DNA from: Nemertoderma westbladi
Taxonomy: Eukaryota; Xenacoelomorpha; Nemertodermatida; Nemertodermatidae
NCBI GenBank assembly: GCA_032718475.1
Contig: JAUCBJ010004234.1
Coordinates: 1-64,000 of the forward strand
Reading direction: 5' to 3'
Length of the DNA: 64,000 nucleotides
Shown here: piece by piece, positions 33,059 to 45,595 of the stretch
Position numbering within the stretch: the stretch's first letter is position 1
Layout of the letters: every line of letters starts with the position of its first letter
Notes under the pieces: model-generated
What the model was told of the DNA's origin: nothing
The model's input: only the letters and a program-made list of their open reading frames with translations
Database searches by the model: none
Program-made: the position numbers and the translations under genes

Positions 33059-33479
33059 CTATACTGTTCAGTTTTAGATGGATTTGCACTGGATTTGCTG
33101 AGTGATCCTTACAGAAGAATGGAGAAAATCAAAGTATAGCTAATCGTTTTTATGTGATGTTTTCTAACCAAAACAATAAACTATACATTATTTCATGTAT
33201 GAGGTGGCCCCTCATATCCGCAATATCGATGTTGTTTATTTCTAATATGGAGAGAATATCCTTGGTTAATGTATCCACAGTTGTATGCTCACTGGGATAC
33301 CCCAGCCAGCCGTCGAGTCAGACATCCAATAAAATCAACTCACCTATACTGTGTCTCCTTGCCTGTACCACTAATGAACTGGATACATCCGATGTTGAAT
33401 AAATGTTCTGGAATGAATATTTGGAACATTGGCTTGTACACGTGTGCATTGTACGCTCCAATGTACGCTTGTACATTGG

Positions 33480-33960
33480 AACACTACTTGTATTTTTCGG
33501 AGCTGGGTGAAAAATTTGGACCCAGCACGAATTTTTGAAAAAAATCCATTCAATAGTTCAATTGCTTGTGATAACTTATTTCTCGCGTTTTAGAGGTTTA
33601 TAGCGGTTCTGAATTTAATGGAAAAAATAATTATCTTATTAGAGATCTCAAACTTCAAAACCGTCATCTTGTTTCTTGCGTTATAGGGGTTTTATGAGGG
33701 TCCTGAATCCGAGGGAATCAATAAAAACAGCACTGGACATCTCAAACTTGTACTTTTTGGTGATGGGTACGTAATTTGGTGCTAGCACCAATATTTACCA
33801 TATTACGCCGAACGATACGATACGAGTAGCAATGATCTGGCAAATTCGAACTGTATTCCATTAGAATCAGCGCCCTAGAACACCTCAAAATCTTATAAGT
33901 GAATTAACAATTTTGTGTTCAAACTGAAAAGTACTGGTTCTCTATCTGTAAGCCTAGCTA
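33480..33960 (+). mobile_element. Partial copy of piggyBac-type MITE interior
   Basis: Colinear with about 44110-44800 of the intact element, including the palindrome TTGGTGCTAGCACCAA near 33777 and the CAGCGCCCT..GAACACCT block. Neither terminus is present. Confidence 0.75.
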
Positions 33961-34673
33961 GGGTTTCATCGTGCATATGTTAAAGTCATACTTATACTAT
34001 AGAAGTCATACTTTGAGTTAAGTCACAGTCTTGAGCATAGATGCAATCAAACCGCAATGGTCGATTTAGTGGGTGTCACAACCTTCAAAACAGCAATTAG
34101 GCGATTAATGGTTCTCGAAATATAAATATTTCTTAATTTTTGTGTGAAATTTTAGGTTATATTAGGTTATATTAGGTTTATTAGGTTTTATTCAATAAAA
34201 TAAAAAACCTAATTTTGATTTTTTGAAATTAGGTTTTAACCATCCCTGGAACCACAGGCGTCTGTGGCAACCAACGGCTCCGGGCGGACCATTTCATGTG
34301 TATTGAGGAGACAATTAAACAAGCCGTAGACTCAATCGTTAACGTAAAACATTAATTATATAATAATATAATACTCATGATATTTAATAAAAAATAAAAT
34401 AAGAACTAATTAATACATAATATGTGTAACTAAGATGCATAATACAACAAAATTATTTTACTCCAAAAACTGAATATTATGTCTTCAAAATGTAAAGCAA
34501 AATTTAAATATACAGTACGTTTGGGCTACTTTTAATAATTTGAAGTAGAAAATTAAATTTAAAAATAGTATGATGATGTGATGAAATTTAATAATATTTT
34601 CCGTTTTAGCTTAGCTTTGCTTTGGTGTTGTTGGCTAATAGTAATAACTTATAAAATGTTTTTTTGTACTCAC
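33961..34673. other. No gene; AT-rich with short TTAGG-like run
   Basis: Contains four imperfect TTAGGTT(A)TA units (34152-34188) and an AAACCTAATTT/AAATTAGGTTT inverted repeat (about 34205-34235). Otherwise unremarkable intron or intergenic sequence. Confidence 0.4.
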
Positions 34674-34869
34674 CTCGAGTAAATACATCGATTTCGCAAA
34701 AGTGAAGCCAATCTGGATTCGGGTGGTAGATGACTATAAATCTACCACTCATGCCTTCACATTTAGTGTCTATGATATAATCACCATTGGTAATTTTTCC
34801 GCAAATGTCGTCATAGTTCAAATCGAGTGATTGCAAAAAAGTATTATCATTTTGTTGAGTTACAAATAT
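34674..34869 (-). CDS. Exon: C-terminal half of fucolectin-type F5/8C domain
   Basis: A 196-nt exon on the - strand, bounded by acceptor TTTCAG and donor GTGAGT. Its translation shows DICGKITNGDY, TKCEGMSGRFIVIYHP and LHFCEIDVF, the conserved end of the fucolectin/tachylectin-4-type (FTP) F5/8C lectin domain: a Cys pair, the GR(Y/F)-hydrophobic strand and the LxxCEIxV strand. It starts in phase 0 and ends in phase 1, matching the phase-0 donor of the exon at 39511-39770, which carries the N-terminal half. FTP domains bind fucosylated glycans, usually extracellularly. Exons further downstream were not identified. Confidence 0.8.
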
Positions 34870-35563
34870 CTGAAATTATAAATAAATAAATGTAATTTAT
34901 TTATTTCAATATTTTTTCGTATTTTGTATTTCAATGAATCAAAATACGCACTGGTACCAAAATGATCTGGGCAACCAACAGTTTTGAATTTAATTTTTTC
35001 AATTTATTATTATTTATCATCAGTATTGGATAGTAATGTTGTGGTTGTGGTATTTTATACATTATGTAAAATCAAAAACAAATACACCAAAGAATTTTAT
35101 GTATATAAAGGTATAGGATATATAGGATTACCCTTAAAATTTTGCAATTTATTTGCAAGAGGGTCCTTTTTGGTACTTGTAATCCTATTTTCGTATCATA
35201 CTTGTAATTGTAATAACTTTCTTGAGGGACCTCATAGTGCAGGTACATTGGCCGTGAAGATGAGGATAATCTACCAAAACTCATAAAGGTTACGTAGTTG
35301 TTAATATTGTTAAAGAAATTTCAAAGGGGATTCTTCCTTTTGATATGTTCGTATTTTCGAATGAAACAAAGGGTTTAATCAAATTATAACATACCAAGCA
35401 GAAAACATACCAAACAGAAACAACCAAAACAATAAATCTGATTTGGCTTCCCAAGCTACTTAATACGAGTGTCGGTGACTTAATACTCTAATTGTTCACC
35501 TTTCACAGAGAAATAAAGCAGTTTGTCAGGCGGACAAATGTTGAATGTGAGAATATTTAATAT

Positions 35564-36934
35564 TGCGAATAAGGGGAAAATTATTTACCTAAACCCTGGT
35601 GCCCTTAGTGCTGACTGTAATCAGCTATATTACTGCTCGCTACGCTTGCGACTACTGTAGACTTGCAAGCCCGCTATTTTTTGGATAACTGCCTAGCGTA
35701 AATTAGTCCAAATATATTTCCTAGGCGTAAACAACTATACTATTCTCCGCTATGCAGTGTACGAAATCCTTAATTTTGTTCTAAGTGCTAAAGTGAATTA
35801 CAGTCTCCCAAATGTACGGGGTTGCGAACTAATTTTCAGGTATTCCAGAATTTGTAACGCTAATTAGTTACGTTACTGGGCTACTCTAAAGACAGCCTAC
35901 ATACTGTATTATTTGACCTAACAGTAATTTAACAAGCATAAATAGAAAACAGAAAAACAATTAAGTATCAGGCACTTTCTAAAACTATACACATAAATAG
36001 CATTAGCGATAGCGTTAGAGTTAGCCGTAGCATTATCGTAGCATTAGCTACCATTACGCCCTATAATCGCAGTAATAGCGTTAGCGTAAACGGCTAAGGT
36101 CACCCCAGATCAATGTGATCTTTCTACCTAAATAGCAAATCTGAGAGATAAGATCTAGGTCGCCTTGCCCCTTACAGCCTTAATGGCGACCGGCCATCAG
36201 TCCTCAACTTAATTCAGCCAACCGCAGCCACCAGCCCCGCCGGTAGTGCCAAGCATTTGATCCTCCAACTTCTCCCGTTGCTTCCAAACAGTGAGCCCGC
36301 GGCGCCTACCCCTTGCCCAACATGCTAAAGCGGGTGGTTAGGCTACCGTAACTGCGTAAACATAGCAAAATAGTCTGACAGTTGACAGTCAAATACGAAG
36401 ATTAAAGATGGCTACTGCTAAACTGCAAGAATGACGCAAAGTCTAATTCTGCTCACATAATTAGGCGATATCCATGGTTGTCTCAGCTGGATTTTCGACC
36501 AACCAGTGGGCAGAACTTAATTTGGTGATCCTTAAAGCACATAATCGCCTCAACTTAATTTGGCGATCATTAAAAGCACAATTTAGGCGTTATTTTAGCA
36601 CAAACATCGATTTATAGAGAAATATAAATGAAATTAGCACAAATACATATTAAATTCGAATGATTTCCAGAAACGGCAAATTCATATTCATATTTTATAA
36701 TATACTATAGTATTATAGTATATATATAGTTTGCCACCATAAATTAATATGCTAAGGTTTTATTATAAAAATTACGTAAGTAGGGCTGCATAATGTATAA
36801 AATCGGTTGAATATAAATGAACTTGTATATTTTATTTTCCCTATCTAATTACGGTTGTGCATCATTACACCTTATCGAGACTGTTCTATACTGTATAATG
36901 GGTTGTTTTGTACACAACGCCATATATCGTAACA
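35564..36934 (-). repeat. 3' LTR of element C
   Basis: About 1371 bp beginning TGTTACGATATATGG right after the primer tract GGAGCGG (36941-36935). Related along its length to LTR A. It includes a TAGCGT/TAGCAT microsatellite (about 36001-36095), and a 13-bp inverted repeat CACAACGCCATAT/ATATGGCGTTGTG brackets the tract and LTR start (about 36915-36995). Confidence 0.7.
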
Positions 36935-37048
36935 CCGCTCCAAGAGAAACATGTAAGGTTTCTCTCCAATTGTAGAAGAAATATGGCGTTGTGGAATAAC
37001 AAAATAAAAATTTACTTTCAAATAAATCAAATAACTTGGTTCTAATAA

Positions 37049-39310
37049 TTACATACAATATTGCCATATCTCTGACATGGATGATGACAAATACGTCCTT
37101 GAGATACTTGACCATTGTTCAAAGCCAATGGCGGTGAACCCTTGACATGTTACGTTCTCCTGACTTACCTTGTTTTCTTCGTCTGAGGAGCCCGGTTGAT
37201 AACCATCATCATCGATGGTAGTAAATGTGCTATTATGCCTTGTGACAAGGCTCTTACCTCTCCTTATATCCGAGTTTTCCTGTAGATAACGATTCGTAGG
37301 AGTATGGAAATCGGTGTGTAGCAGTTTGTGGTGTAGTCTACCACACTCCACACATCTGTCTTTAATATACGGGCACGGGCATCGTACATGACCTGGAGCA
37401 ATACATGCCCAACAGGTGTCTAATGACTGCACTTGAACCCTTCGCTGTTCTGAGCTCATCTCCTTGAAGCGTCTACAGCTGTCCTACTTGTGATCGTCTG
37501 ATCTCACTTCCTTTAGTAAGCAGAATTGACATCCTACAAATCCGTCTGGTAACTCCTGTTGTTTTGTCCTAGGTCTATCTGACCTCTCACCTGACCATAC
37601 TCGCGAGTCTGGTCTAAAGGCAGGGGTACTCAGATTGTATTTTGTTGATCGAATTAAACGTCATAGTTGGTTTGTCTTCGTCAAAACTCACCATTGACCT
37701 TCCGATAGCAGGCTTGGTCTCTCTCATGTTCTCTTCTGAGAAGTTCGACTTCATCTCTGCTACCGCGTCTGTGGCTATCATGTCATGGATGTGCCTGAGC
37801 GTTAACACTTTGTCCTGACCCTCTAGTTTGTTCTCTAATTTTCGCCATTTTTGCCGATAATGAAAGTTCAGGCGTTTTATTATGCTCTTCAAAACCTCTG
37901 CGTGATCACCATAATGTGGTAGATTCACCGTCTTTAAAATATCTAGGGCATTCGAAATGGCTTTGGCTAAATTCAACAGTTCTAATGGAATCATGATTTT
38001 TCCACCCTTGCCCAAATCCTCCACTATCGACTGCGCCATTTTGGTTTTATTCCCGTAGATGTCGCTAAGGGTCTTCATCGTTAATTCAAATGCCCTTTCA
38101 TTACCAATGAAATTATCAGCAATGGCACTTGGTTCCCGATGGATCATTTGCAATAGGTAATTGAATTTTTCATTTGGGGAAAAGGTACTGTTGGTCAACT
38201 GCTCGTTGACACACGTCTTAAACATCCTCCAATGTTTATGGTTGCCCATAAACTTCTGGGGTTGTTGCGCCGGCAATCCCTGTCTGGCGGGAAGCTTACC
38301 AATGTCCCGAAGGGTGGCGTCATTCCGGGTTAATAAGTTGGTCAACTCTGCAGGGTTGTCAAGCCTGGCCCATTCTCGAGGGTTCATACTTACCTGCTCT
38401 ACCATAGTCTTTCCTCCCTTCTGGTTATATGATTTCTGACGTCTTAAATCCTCCCCTTCCTCACTTGAGTCAGTATTATTTCCCTGATCTCGCAGTGGTT
38501 TGTGGCCTGAAGCCCTAATCCAAGCCTCTTCTATAAATCTCTTGTCAGAGTGCAAGAAATCGGGATTGCGGATCGTAGGAACAGGTGTTCTTACCCGAGG
38601 CCCTTGTGGTATTGTCGCCTCCGATATGCGTACTCGTGCACCAGGCTGGGCTCCACCTTGTACTCATCTACTGGGATTAGAATTAGTCCTTACCTGGGCT
38701 GCTTCTCTCAACTGTAGATTGCTAAGCATATCCGTTATAGGCTGGATGTGTGGAGATATAACTTGTGTTATACTGGCGCTTAACTCCTCCCTTGTGATGA
38801 ATTCCTGGCTAGGGTTCCGCTGAGCTGTCGGTTCTATTTGGCTAAGAAGTTGCCTTTCGTACGATCCTTCCTCTGGTTTAACCCAAAAGTTCTGCTTCGA
38901 ACTGGGTCGACGATCCATTGGCGTATTCCAAACCCGTTGGTTTGGTTCGCCTGATGTTTGTCTCCTTGGAGTTTCTTCTATGAACTCGTCTGAGTTGCGG
39001 TGATAGTTTACTCGTGGAGCGCCCTCTTGATGGCGCGGATCTTGCGCAATCGGCGAGGCACTAATACCAACCGGTTTGTGGTATGCAGAAAATGGTTTCG
39101 GATCTGAGTACTCGTAATAGTCCGACCAGATATAGGAGTTCTTGTCGGTGGTGACTCACATTTAATCAGAGCTCTCGCCTCTTGTTCGGCCTTGTGTTGC
39201 GCGAATAAACTTCGCAACTCGGTACCTACACTCGCCCTGCCTTCCTCCAGCATTCGCATACCCCTTTCAGCAATCCCATTCGCCCTCCTTGTACGCTCAA
39301 TGTATATCAA
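37049..39310 (-). pseudogene. BEL/Pao gag, element C (broken)
   Basis: Capsid-type Gag in several frames. N-terminal coiled, polar segments lie at 39310-39008 and 38918-38664; the DUF1759-like core is at 38555-37614 (PQKFMGNHKHWRMFKTCVNEQL, FNYLLQMI, FELTMKTLSDIYG, WRKLENKL). After a frame change, the knuckle region (37459-37049) has CWACIAPGHVRCPC and CVECGRLHHKLLH, followed by an acidic tail (GSSDEEN). Downstream, where protease should begin, the sequence instead runs within about 100 bp into the primer tract and 3' LTR. The core is the best reference in this window for the truncated gag at 12732. Confidence 0.82.
38928..38945. repeat. Type-A-like palindrome in gag of element C
   Basis: CCAAACCCGTTGGTTTGG, one centre change from the element A palindrome, consistent with the LTR relationship of A and C. 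Confidence 0.72.
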
Positions 39311-39379
39311 TACACCTTATCTAGACTGTTCTATACTGTATAACGGGTTGTTTTGTACACAACGCCATATATCGTAACA
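39306..39379 (-). repeat. 5' LTR remnant of element C
   Basis: About 70 bp matching the first part of the 3' LTR (36934 to about 36869, - strand) with only a few differences, then an abrupt switch to gag. Most of the 5' LTR and leader has been deleted. Confidence 0.75.
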
Positions 39380-39510
39380 AATATGCTTAAATAAATTTAT
39401 CAATTCAGCTACAATGCAACATGCTGAACATAGATAGAAAATTATGTATAAAAATATTTATGATCCTATGTCAATTTAACATATTGTCCTTAATATATTA
39501 CTGCGTAAAC

Positions 39511-39770
39511 CTTTGTGCTAATTATCCTGTTTCCGAAGCCATTATCGATTCTGTTGTAAATAGTGACATGTTCAATAGATTTAGTCACACCGAGATCAAC
39601 CCACCACCAAGCATCACCATTATTATCGGAATGGAAACAGGGTGTTCCATCTGTAGTATCCCCATCATAAATACCATCAATAGCACGGGAATGATGTTGG
39701 CTACCACGTATGGAGTCGCTTCCAGTATTGAAGCCAGCAAGACGTATTTTCGTTTCTGTTGTAACATGAA
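39511..39770 (-). CDS. Exon: N-terminal half of fucolectin-type F5/8C domain
   Basis: A 260-nt exon on the - strand with acceptor TTTACAG and donor AAAG-GTTTAC. Translation contains RAIDGIYDGDT, PCFHSDN, WWWVDLGVTKSIEHVTIYNRID and NRI, the signature of FTP-type F5/8C lectins: A.DG, the C.H. motif, WW.VDLG and V.I.NR.D. It enters in phase 1 and leaves in phase 0, joining in frame to the exon at 34674-34869 across a 4.6-kb intron that contains element C. Together the two exons make one complete FTP module with phase-1 outer boundaries, the pattern of shuffled extracellular modules. Confidence 0.85.
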
Positions 39771-39954
39771 CTGTAAATTTTAAATTAAGAAAGATATACC
39801 GTACATACTTTTTATACTTTTACATATACATTTTACATTCTTTTTACATTTACATTCATTCATTTTACATTCATAAATACTTTTACTCTTTATACTTATT
39901 ATATATAATATATATAATAAGTGTGAATTTGTATGAATTTTGAGTATGAGATTT

Positions 39955-42925
39955 TGAATAAGTATGAATTTGGTTGATTTCCTATACAAATAAACAAAGC
40001 TTGATACTTTCAAAACTGAATTTAATTTTTTAATCTGGTTAACAACCACTGCTAACCCATGCACCAATCACGTCAATGTTAATAGTCATTTATTAAGAGA
40101 AAAACCTTTGAAAAGAAAATCGTTAACAAACAGTTTAATTATCAATGTCATACTTATAGCTATGGACCTTTCAATACCCTAAATAAACCAAAGCACAGCT
40201 GGTTTATATCCTTATAAACAAAAAGTTGAGAAACAGCATGATTAAGTGCGAGGCATACAGCTCGTTCAACCTAATTAGTTCAGACCATAGAATCGTGACT
40301 TTTAGAGCCAGCAAACCCAGGACAAGTAAGCGAATCAACTATGACTGGGAGAAACTCAGAACTGACCAACAGTGACCATGCAGTATTTATGCTTACGCAG
40401 TAAAAGTTAAAAACCGCTTTGAAGTACTTCAGTCAATGGTTGAAGACCAGTCCACCGATTCAATAAACCAGAATATAATAAAAGCTCACAAGGAATCAGG
40501 CAAGAGGCATATTATATTGCCCAGAAATCCAAACAAAAACTGTATGTCCCATGGCAACACTGTGAGGTTTCTTGTACTGTAAGAGAGAAGATCTTAAGAA
40601 ATCTTAAGATCTCAAGTAAAAACAGAACAACCAACAACCGAAAAAAACAAGATTGAGAAAGGTAAGGAATATCTAAAATTGGCCTACAACATCAGCCAGG
40701 AGAAATACATTTTTTAAATAAAATAAAATTGAAGAAGTTACAACTAACTGCTCACCTACAACTACAATCAAGACTCATGGAAATGAGATCATTCCAGGCT
40801 TCCCGATACTCCATAGTGGTAGTAATTTCGATTGTCTCAAGTTCAGTATCTCTTTCAAGTTAGTCTATATATCTCATAGCCTGTCATTCATGGCTACGCT
40901 TTCCTTGAGTTGGTTGCCAGAATAGTAGATCTGGTATGACCTCATCTTTGCTTCTCCAGCAGTGCCCACTGAATCTTATTCTGCATTCACGGAAGGTGGT
41001 TGAAACAGGTGGTAGTGTACCATAAAGCTCAGTGTGTGTCATGTGTTATCTCCAGCTGATGTTTAGGGTTGCCCTTAGTAGTCTTGTGTAGCAACCATCA
41101 ATTCTCTGTTCAAGTGATTTAAGTCAGTCACTGTCCAGGTCTCACCCCTGTATAAAAGTACACTTTCCACAGTGGCTCGAAAGAACTTAGTCTTCAGGTG
41201 CCTAGAGCGATGTGATTTCCAAATGGTATCCAATTTTGATACAGCTACCCACCCATGGCCTTGCTTTCCTAACTTCTGTCTTTTTTGCTACTCTCTATCC
41301 ATAATCCAGGGTACTGGAAGTCATCAACCTTCCGTAGTTGAATAATATCGATTGTTGACAAGTTTCCATCAACATTAAAAGTCATGAATTGGGTATGGGT
41401 ATGGTAGCATATTCAATATTATATTTATATTCAATCCAACGCAACCCCCTTCGCAACCTTCTCTACTATATTTAGTAGATTCTGTGCATATGCTAGTGTA
41501 TTAGAATGCAGGGTGAATCACCCTGCATTCTAATTCCTTCAATCAGTCTCCATAGTGCAAGTATCTGAGCTATTGTTGATCTATTAGGATGAATTCCGTT
41601 TTGTTCTTACACAGCAGTATATATCTAGAATGTATGTCTTGTCTATATAGAATCATTTAGTTGTAAATTTTGGCAGCTACCACAAGCAGACAATGCCAGG
41701 ACCGGGATAGTTTGTTGGTATACCAAAGTCTCCTTTCTTGGGGAGTGGTTTTAGTTGTCTTTTAGTCCAAATTAGTGGTGGCTTTTCCCCTTTCAGCATC
41801 TGGTTACAAACATCCAGAAATGGTTTGTTTAGCACTCCTATTTTACATAACTCTTAACTATTTTACATAAATCCACTTACTTATTATTGGACATGCTTTT
41901 AATGCTTCTTTGGTGTTCGGCAGGTGTGAAGTGTCATATACCTTCCTTGTAGGGCTGACCTCGATGTAAGATCGCTGGCTATACAAGTTTCTGAAGTGAT
42001 CTTTCCATTTTCAAACACATTCTTCAGGACTATCAGCTTAGGACAACCTTTCCACCATTTACAGTTTCTCATTTGCCAGGTAAGTCTTGATTGTTGCTAT
42101 AGGTGAGCAGTTTGTTGTAATTTGTTCAATTTTATCCTGTATGTATTTCTAGCTGAGGTTGTAGGCCAGTTTGTTTTAGATCTTCCTTAGCTTTTTCAAC
42201 AGTGTTTTTTTCGGTTGTTGGTTGTTCGGTTTTTACTTTGTAGATCTTAAGATATCTTAAGATATTCTCTCTTACAATACTATAAACCTCAGAGTGTTGC
42301 CATGGGACATACTGTTTTCGTTTGGATTTCTGGGGAATATGCCTCTTGGCTGATTCCTGGTGGGCTTTTATTATATTCTGGTATATTGAATCGGTAGACT
42401 GGTCTTCATCTATCCATTGACTGAGGTACTTTAAAGCAGTTTTGAACTTTTAATGGGTAAGCATAAATACTGCATTGTCATTTCTGAGTTTCTCCCAGTC
42501 ATAGTTGATTCGTTTGCTTGTCCTGGGTTTGCTGGCTCTCAAACTGAGTATGAACAATGCAGTCACGATTCTATGGTCCGAACTAAATAGGTTCATCGAG
42601 CTGTATGCCTCGCAGTTAATCATGCTGTTTCTCCACTTTTTGTTTATAAGGATATAAACCAGCTGTGCTTTGGTTTAATTAGGGTATTGAAAGGTCCATA
42701 GCTTCCATAGCTATAAGTATGACGTTGATAATTAAACTGTTTGTTAACGATTTTCTTTGCAAAGGTATTTCTCTTAATAAATTACTATTAACATCGACGT
42801 GATTTGTGCATGGGTTATCAGTGGTTGTTAACCAGATTAAATAATTAAATTCAGTTTTGAAAATGTCAAGCTTTGTTTATTTGAATAGGAAAACAACCAA
42901 ACTTATTCATGTTTTTTGTCAACAA
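39955..42925. repeat. Fold-back of a LINE fragment: 0.8-kb inverted arms, 1.3-kb loop
   Basis: 39955-40790 (+) and 42925-42060 (-) are inverted copies, similar over about 830 bp including flank (for example AACAAAGCTTGA and CGTTAACAAACAGTTTAATT in both arms). Both contain the endonuclease end and linker of a LINE. The loop 40790-42060 continues the same LINE on the - strand into decayed reverse transcriptase (KPLPKKGD near 41740) and thumb (VESVLLY near 41160). Confidence 0.8.
40800..42925 (-). pseudogene. Degenerate LINE (endonuclease end to RT thumb)
   Basis: Read on the - strand: SSDHR-like endonuclease end and LRASKPRTSKRINYDWEKL linker (about 42600-42480), QPTTEKNTVEKAKEDL (about 42230), then RT motifs KRQLKPLPKKGDFG (about 41760-41720), and near the end ESVLLYRGETWTVTD and IRFSGHCWRS (about 41170-40940). 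Many stops and frame changes. It is a different family from the LINE at 15062, as tail sequence and motifs differ. A further fragment of this family lies at 62055-62345. Confidence 0.7.
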
Positions 42926-43607
42926 ACTGTTGAAAAGTGGTGTTATTCCAAAATTTCGAAAAAAGTACATTTTGAAATATCATGTGCTTGGGTCAAACGG
43001 GATTCTACTTAATATTTTCGGTGTCTAAGGTGTCTAATGTAGGGAAAATGGAATTATTGAATAAAAAATTTTTTTGGAAAATTTTATATTTACACAATTT
43101 TGAAAATGTTAAATTTAAATATGCAGGGGTTAGAAATTAGTTTGATAAAAATTAGTTTTGACCATTCATCCTAAAATTTGGTTCTACAAAATTTTTAATA
43201 GGGAAAAGTTTAAATTAGAAAAAAAGTTAAATTTGACCCATCCTAAATATATATTATAACTTTATTATATATATCATGTGTAAGGCTGTAGAAAGTATAC
43301 GGATACATTTGATATAATGATATATTAAGTATTGTTAAAAATGTCAACATTATGATTACAATTTTCAATAACAATTTTCACATTCCTCCTTTGTATCCAA
43401 GCCTTAGCATTTCGTCCGATATTGCTAACAAATGTTACTGTTGCTATTGACAGTGCCCGATAATTATTTACTGTATATGGGACTGGAACAGGTGCGGCTT
43501 GGAACAGACTAGACTTACTTTTTTATCATTATGGCAGAAAGTTGGAACATGGAAAATTCATGCACTTAAAATATAATATGTACAGTAAGGGTAGTAATTA
43601 TATTAAA

Positions 43608-45177
43608 TTAACCCTATTAAACCCGGGGGGGGGGGGGTCAATATGACCCCCCCCCGTGGTTTTTTTATTATAATTCTGAAACAAACGCAGTTGGGAATCT
43701 GAAATTTTATGACTTTTCCTAAAAATCTATTGTCTTCCTAGTAGTGAAAACCGTTTTCAAAAATATTGGGTACTTTTCGAGTTATAGCACCATTTTTTAA
43801 CCCTACTTTTGGCACTTTTTTTGAGACGTTTTTTGAAAATTACATTTCATTAAATATGAATTGTAACATCTCTATTTTTGATTTACACCGGTTTTTTGGT
43901 GTTAGAAATTGGATGGAATTCATATAAATTGATTTAGAAATTTCAAACTTGTTTTTTTCGGTGGGTGCCAAATTTTGGTGCCAGCACCAAATTTTGAAAT
44001 AAGTCAATTTTGTAAATTGATTGTTTGAAACTTGTTTTTTACGCAATTGGGGTTTTTTGGGTTTCTGGATTCGATGAAATATATACGAGTTGCACCAAGC
44101 GTATCAAACTTGTATTTTTCGGTGCTGTGTGCAAATTTTGGTGCTAGCACGAAATTTTGAAAATCCATTCAATAGATAAAATTGCTTGTGACAATTTATT
44201 TCTTGCGTTTTAGAGGTTTATGGCTGTTCTGAATTCAATGGAAAATATAATTATCGAACTAGACATCTCAAACTTGTATTTTTCGGATGTGGGTGCAAAA
44301 TGTGGTGCTAGCACCAAATTTTGAAAACCATCAAATATATCAATTGATTGTGTCACCTTGTTTCTTGCGTTATACGGGTTTGTGATGGTTCTGAATTCAA
44401 TGGAATCAGTAAAAATTTCATAAGAGTTCTCAAACTTGTATTTTTCGCCGGTGGGTGAAAATTGTTGTGCCAGCACCAAATTTTGGAAAATATGCAAATT
44501 GATAAGTAGATAGTATCACCTTGTTTCTTGCGTTATACGGGTTTATGAGGGTCCTGAATCCGATGGAATCAATAAAAACAGCACTGGACATCGCAAACTT
44601 GTACTTTTTGGTGATGGGTACGAAATTTGGTGCTAGCACCAAAATTTGCCAAATTACGCCGAAAAATACAAGTAGCAATGATCTGGCATATTAGAAATGT
44701 ATTCCATTAGAATCAGCGCCCTCGAAAACCTGAAAATGTGAATTTATAGCATCGTATAAGTGAATTAAAAATTTTGTGTTCTAACTGAAAAGTGCTGGTT
44801 ACTTGTTTTTTTCATTTTTTTCCTACGCAGAGAGGACTAAACAGCCATTTATAGTAATCATATCATTTTTTAATATTTTCCAATGTATTTTGCACCCCAG
44901 AAAACCTGTATTGAAAAATAATTAGCCGAAAATGTAACTTTCAAATTTTGTGAAAATTGTGCACTACTTGTAATTTTGGTGCTGCAATATAACCACCCCA
45001 GTACATTTTTTCGAAAATTTTTTTTTTCGGTCGGATCCAGACAAGTGATACCTACGTACAAACAAAAAATCAGACGTTTTCGTAAATATTTGTAGATTTT
45101 AGAGGGGGGGGTCAATATGACCCCCCCCCCCCCCGGTATTTGTACAACATTTTATAGCCCGGTACTAATAGGGTTAA
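43608..45177. mobile_element. piggyBac-type non-autonomous element with G-run hairpins
   Basis: Flanked by TTAA at 43608-43611 and 45174-45177. The terminal inverted repeats begin CCCTATTA and read (A/T-rich triplet)CCGGG; total 1562 bp. Just inside each end is a long G run, TCAATATGA, and a long C run (about 43625-43658 and 45103-45134), able to form a hairpin. The interior is a tandem series of roughly 155-170-bp units, each holding the palindrome TTGGTGC(T/C)AGCACCAA. No transposase is encoded; repeated short ORFs on the - strand are by-products of the tandem units. Confidence 0.85.
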
Positions 45178-45481
45178 TAAAACTAGGCACTACATAACTG
45201 GTCAAAATGATCAGCAATACAGGTAGGTATAGTAAATATGGCAAGATGGTTGGAAAGAAAAGATGGGAGATCAACTTTTCTGATTTCTTTAATGAGTTTG
45301 GTCTATACAAACAAATTGGTAAAGGTTTATATTCTTAACGATTTTTAATATTTCTTAATAAATTATCATTTAAATATTCGTCAAGATTATTAGTTTTCCG
45401 AAATTGAAATCCAATAAAATTGAAATAATCTAATCTTTTTTGGGATAGTAAAATTTACTGATGGTTGTCACTTTTGCACAA

Positions 45482-45595
45482 GTTATCCAACAGTTGTCCA
45501 ATTTTTCCACTGGCTATCCAACAGTTATCAAATTTTTGCACAGGATATCCAACAGTTATCCAATTTTTGTACAGGCTATCCAACAATTTCCAAAA
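45482..45595 (+). repeat. 34-35-bp minisatellite, about four copies
   Basis: Units of TATCCAACAGTTATCCAATT followed by TTTGCACAGGC, in intronic sequence. Confidence 0.85.

Larger units (their letters stand above)
35564..39379 (-). mobile_element. BEL/Pao element C, gag-only deletion derivative
   Basis: Ends TGTTACG (39379, - strand) and TTCGCA (35564), flanked by AATAT at 39380-39384 and 35559-35563, the 5-bp duplication size usual for LTR elements. It contains only a short 5' LTR remnant, gag, and a 3' LTR. Pol and ORF3 are gone. It sits in the intron that splits the FTP domain, in the same orientation as the host gene. Confidence 0.75.

Noticed and set aside
34152-34188. Telomere-like TTAGG array
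   Set aside because: Only four imperfect units inside AT-rich intronic DNA; more likely a simple repeat.
43840-44678. Repeated - strand ORFs (NLVLAP..PT.KYKF) as a repeat protein
   Set aside because: They are by-products of the tandem DNA units in the piggyBac-type MITE; frames are short and broken.
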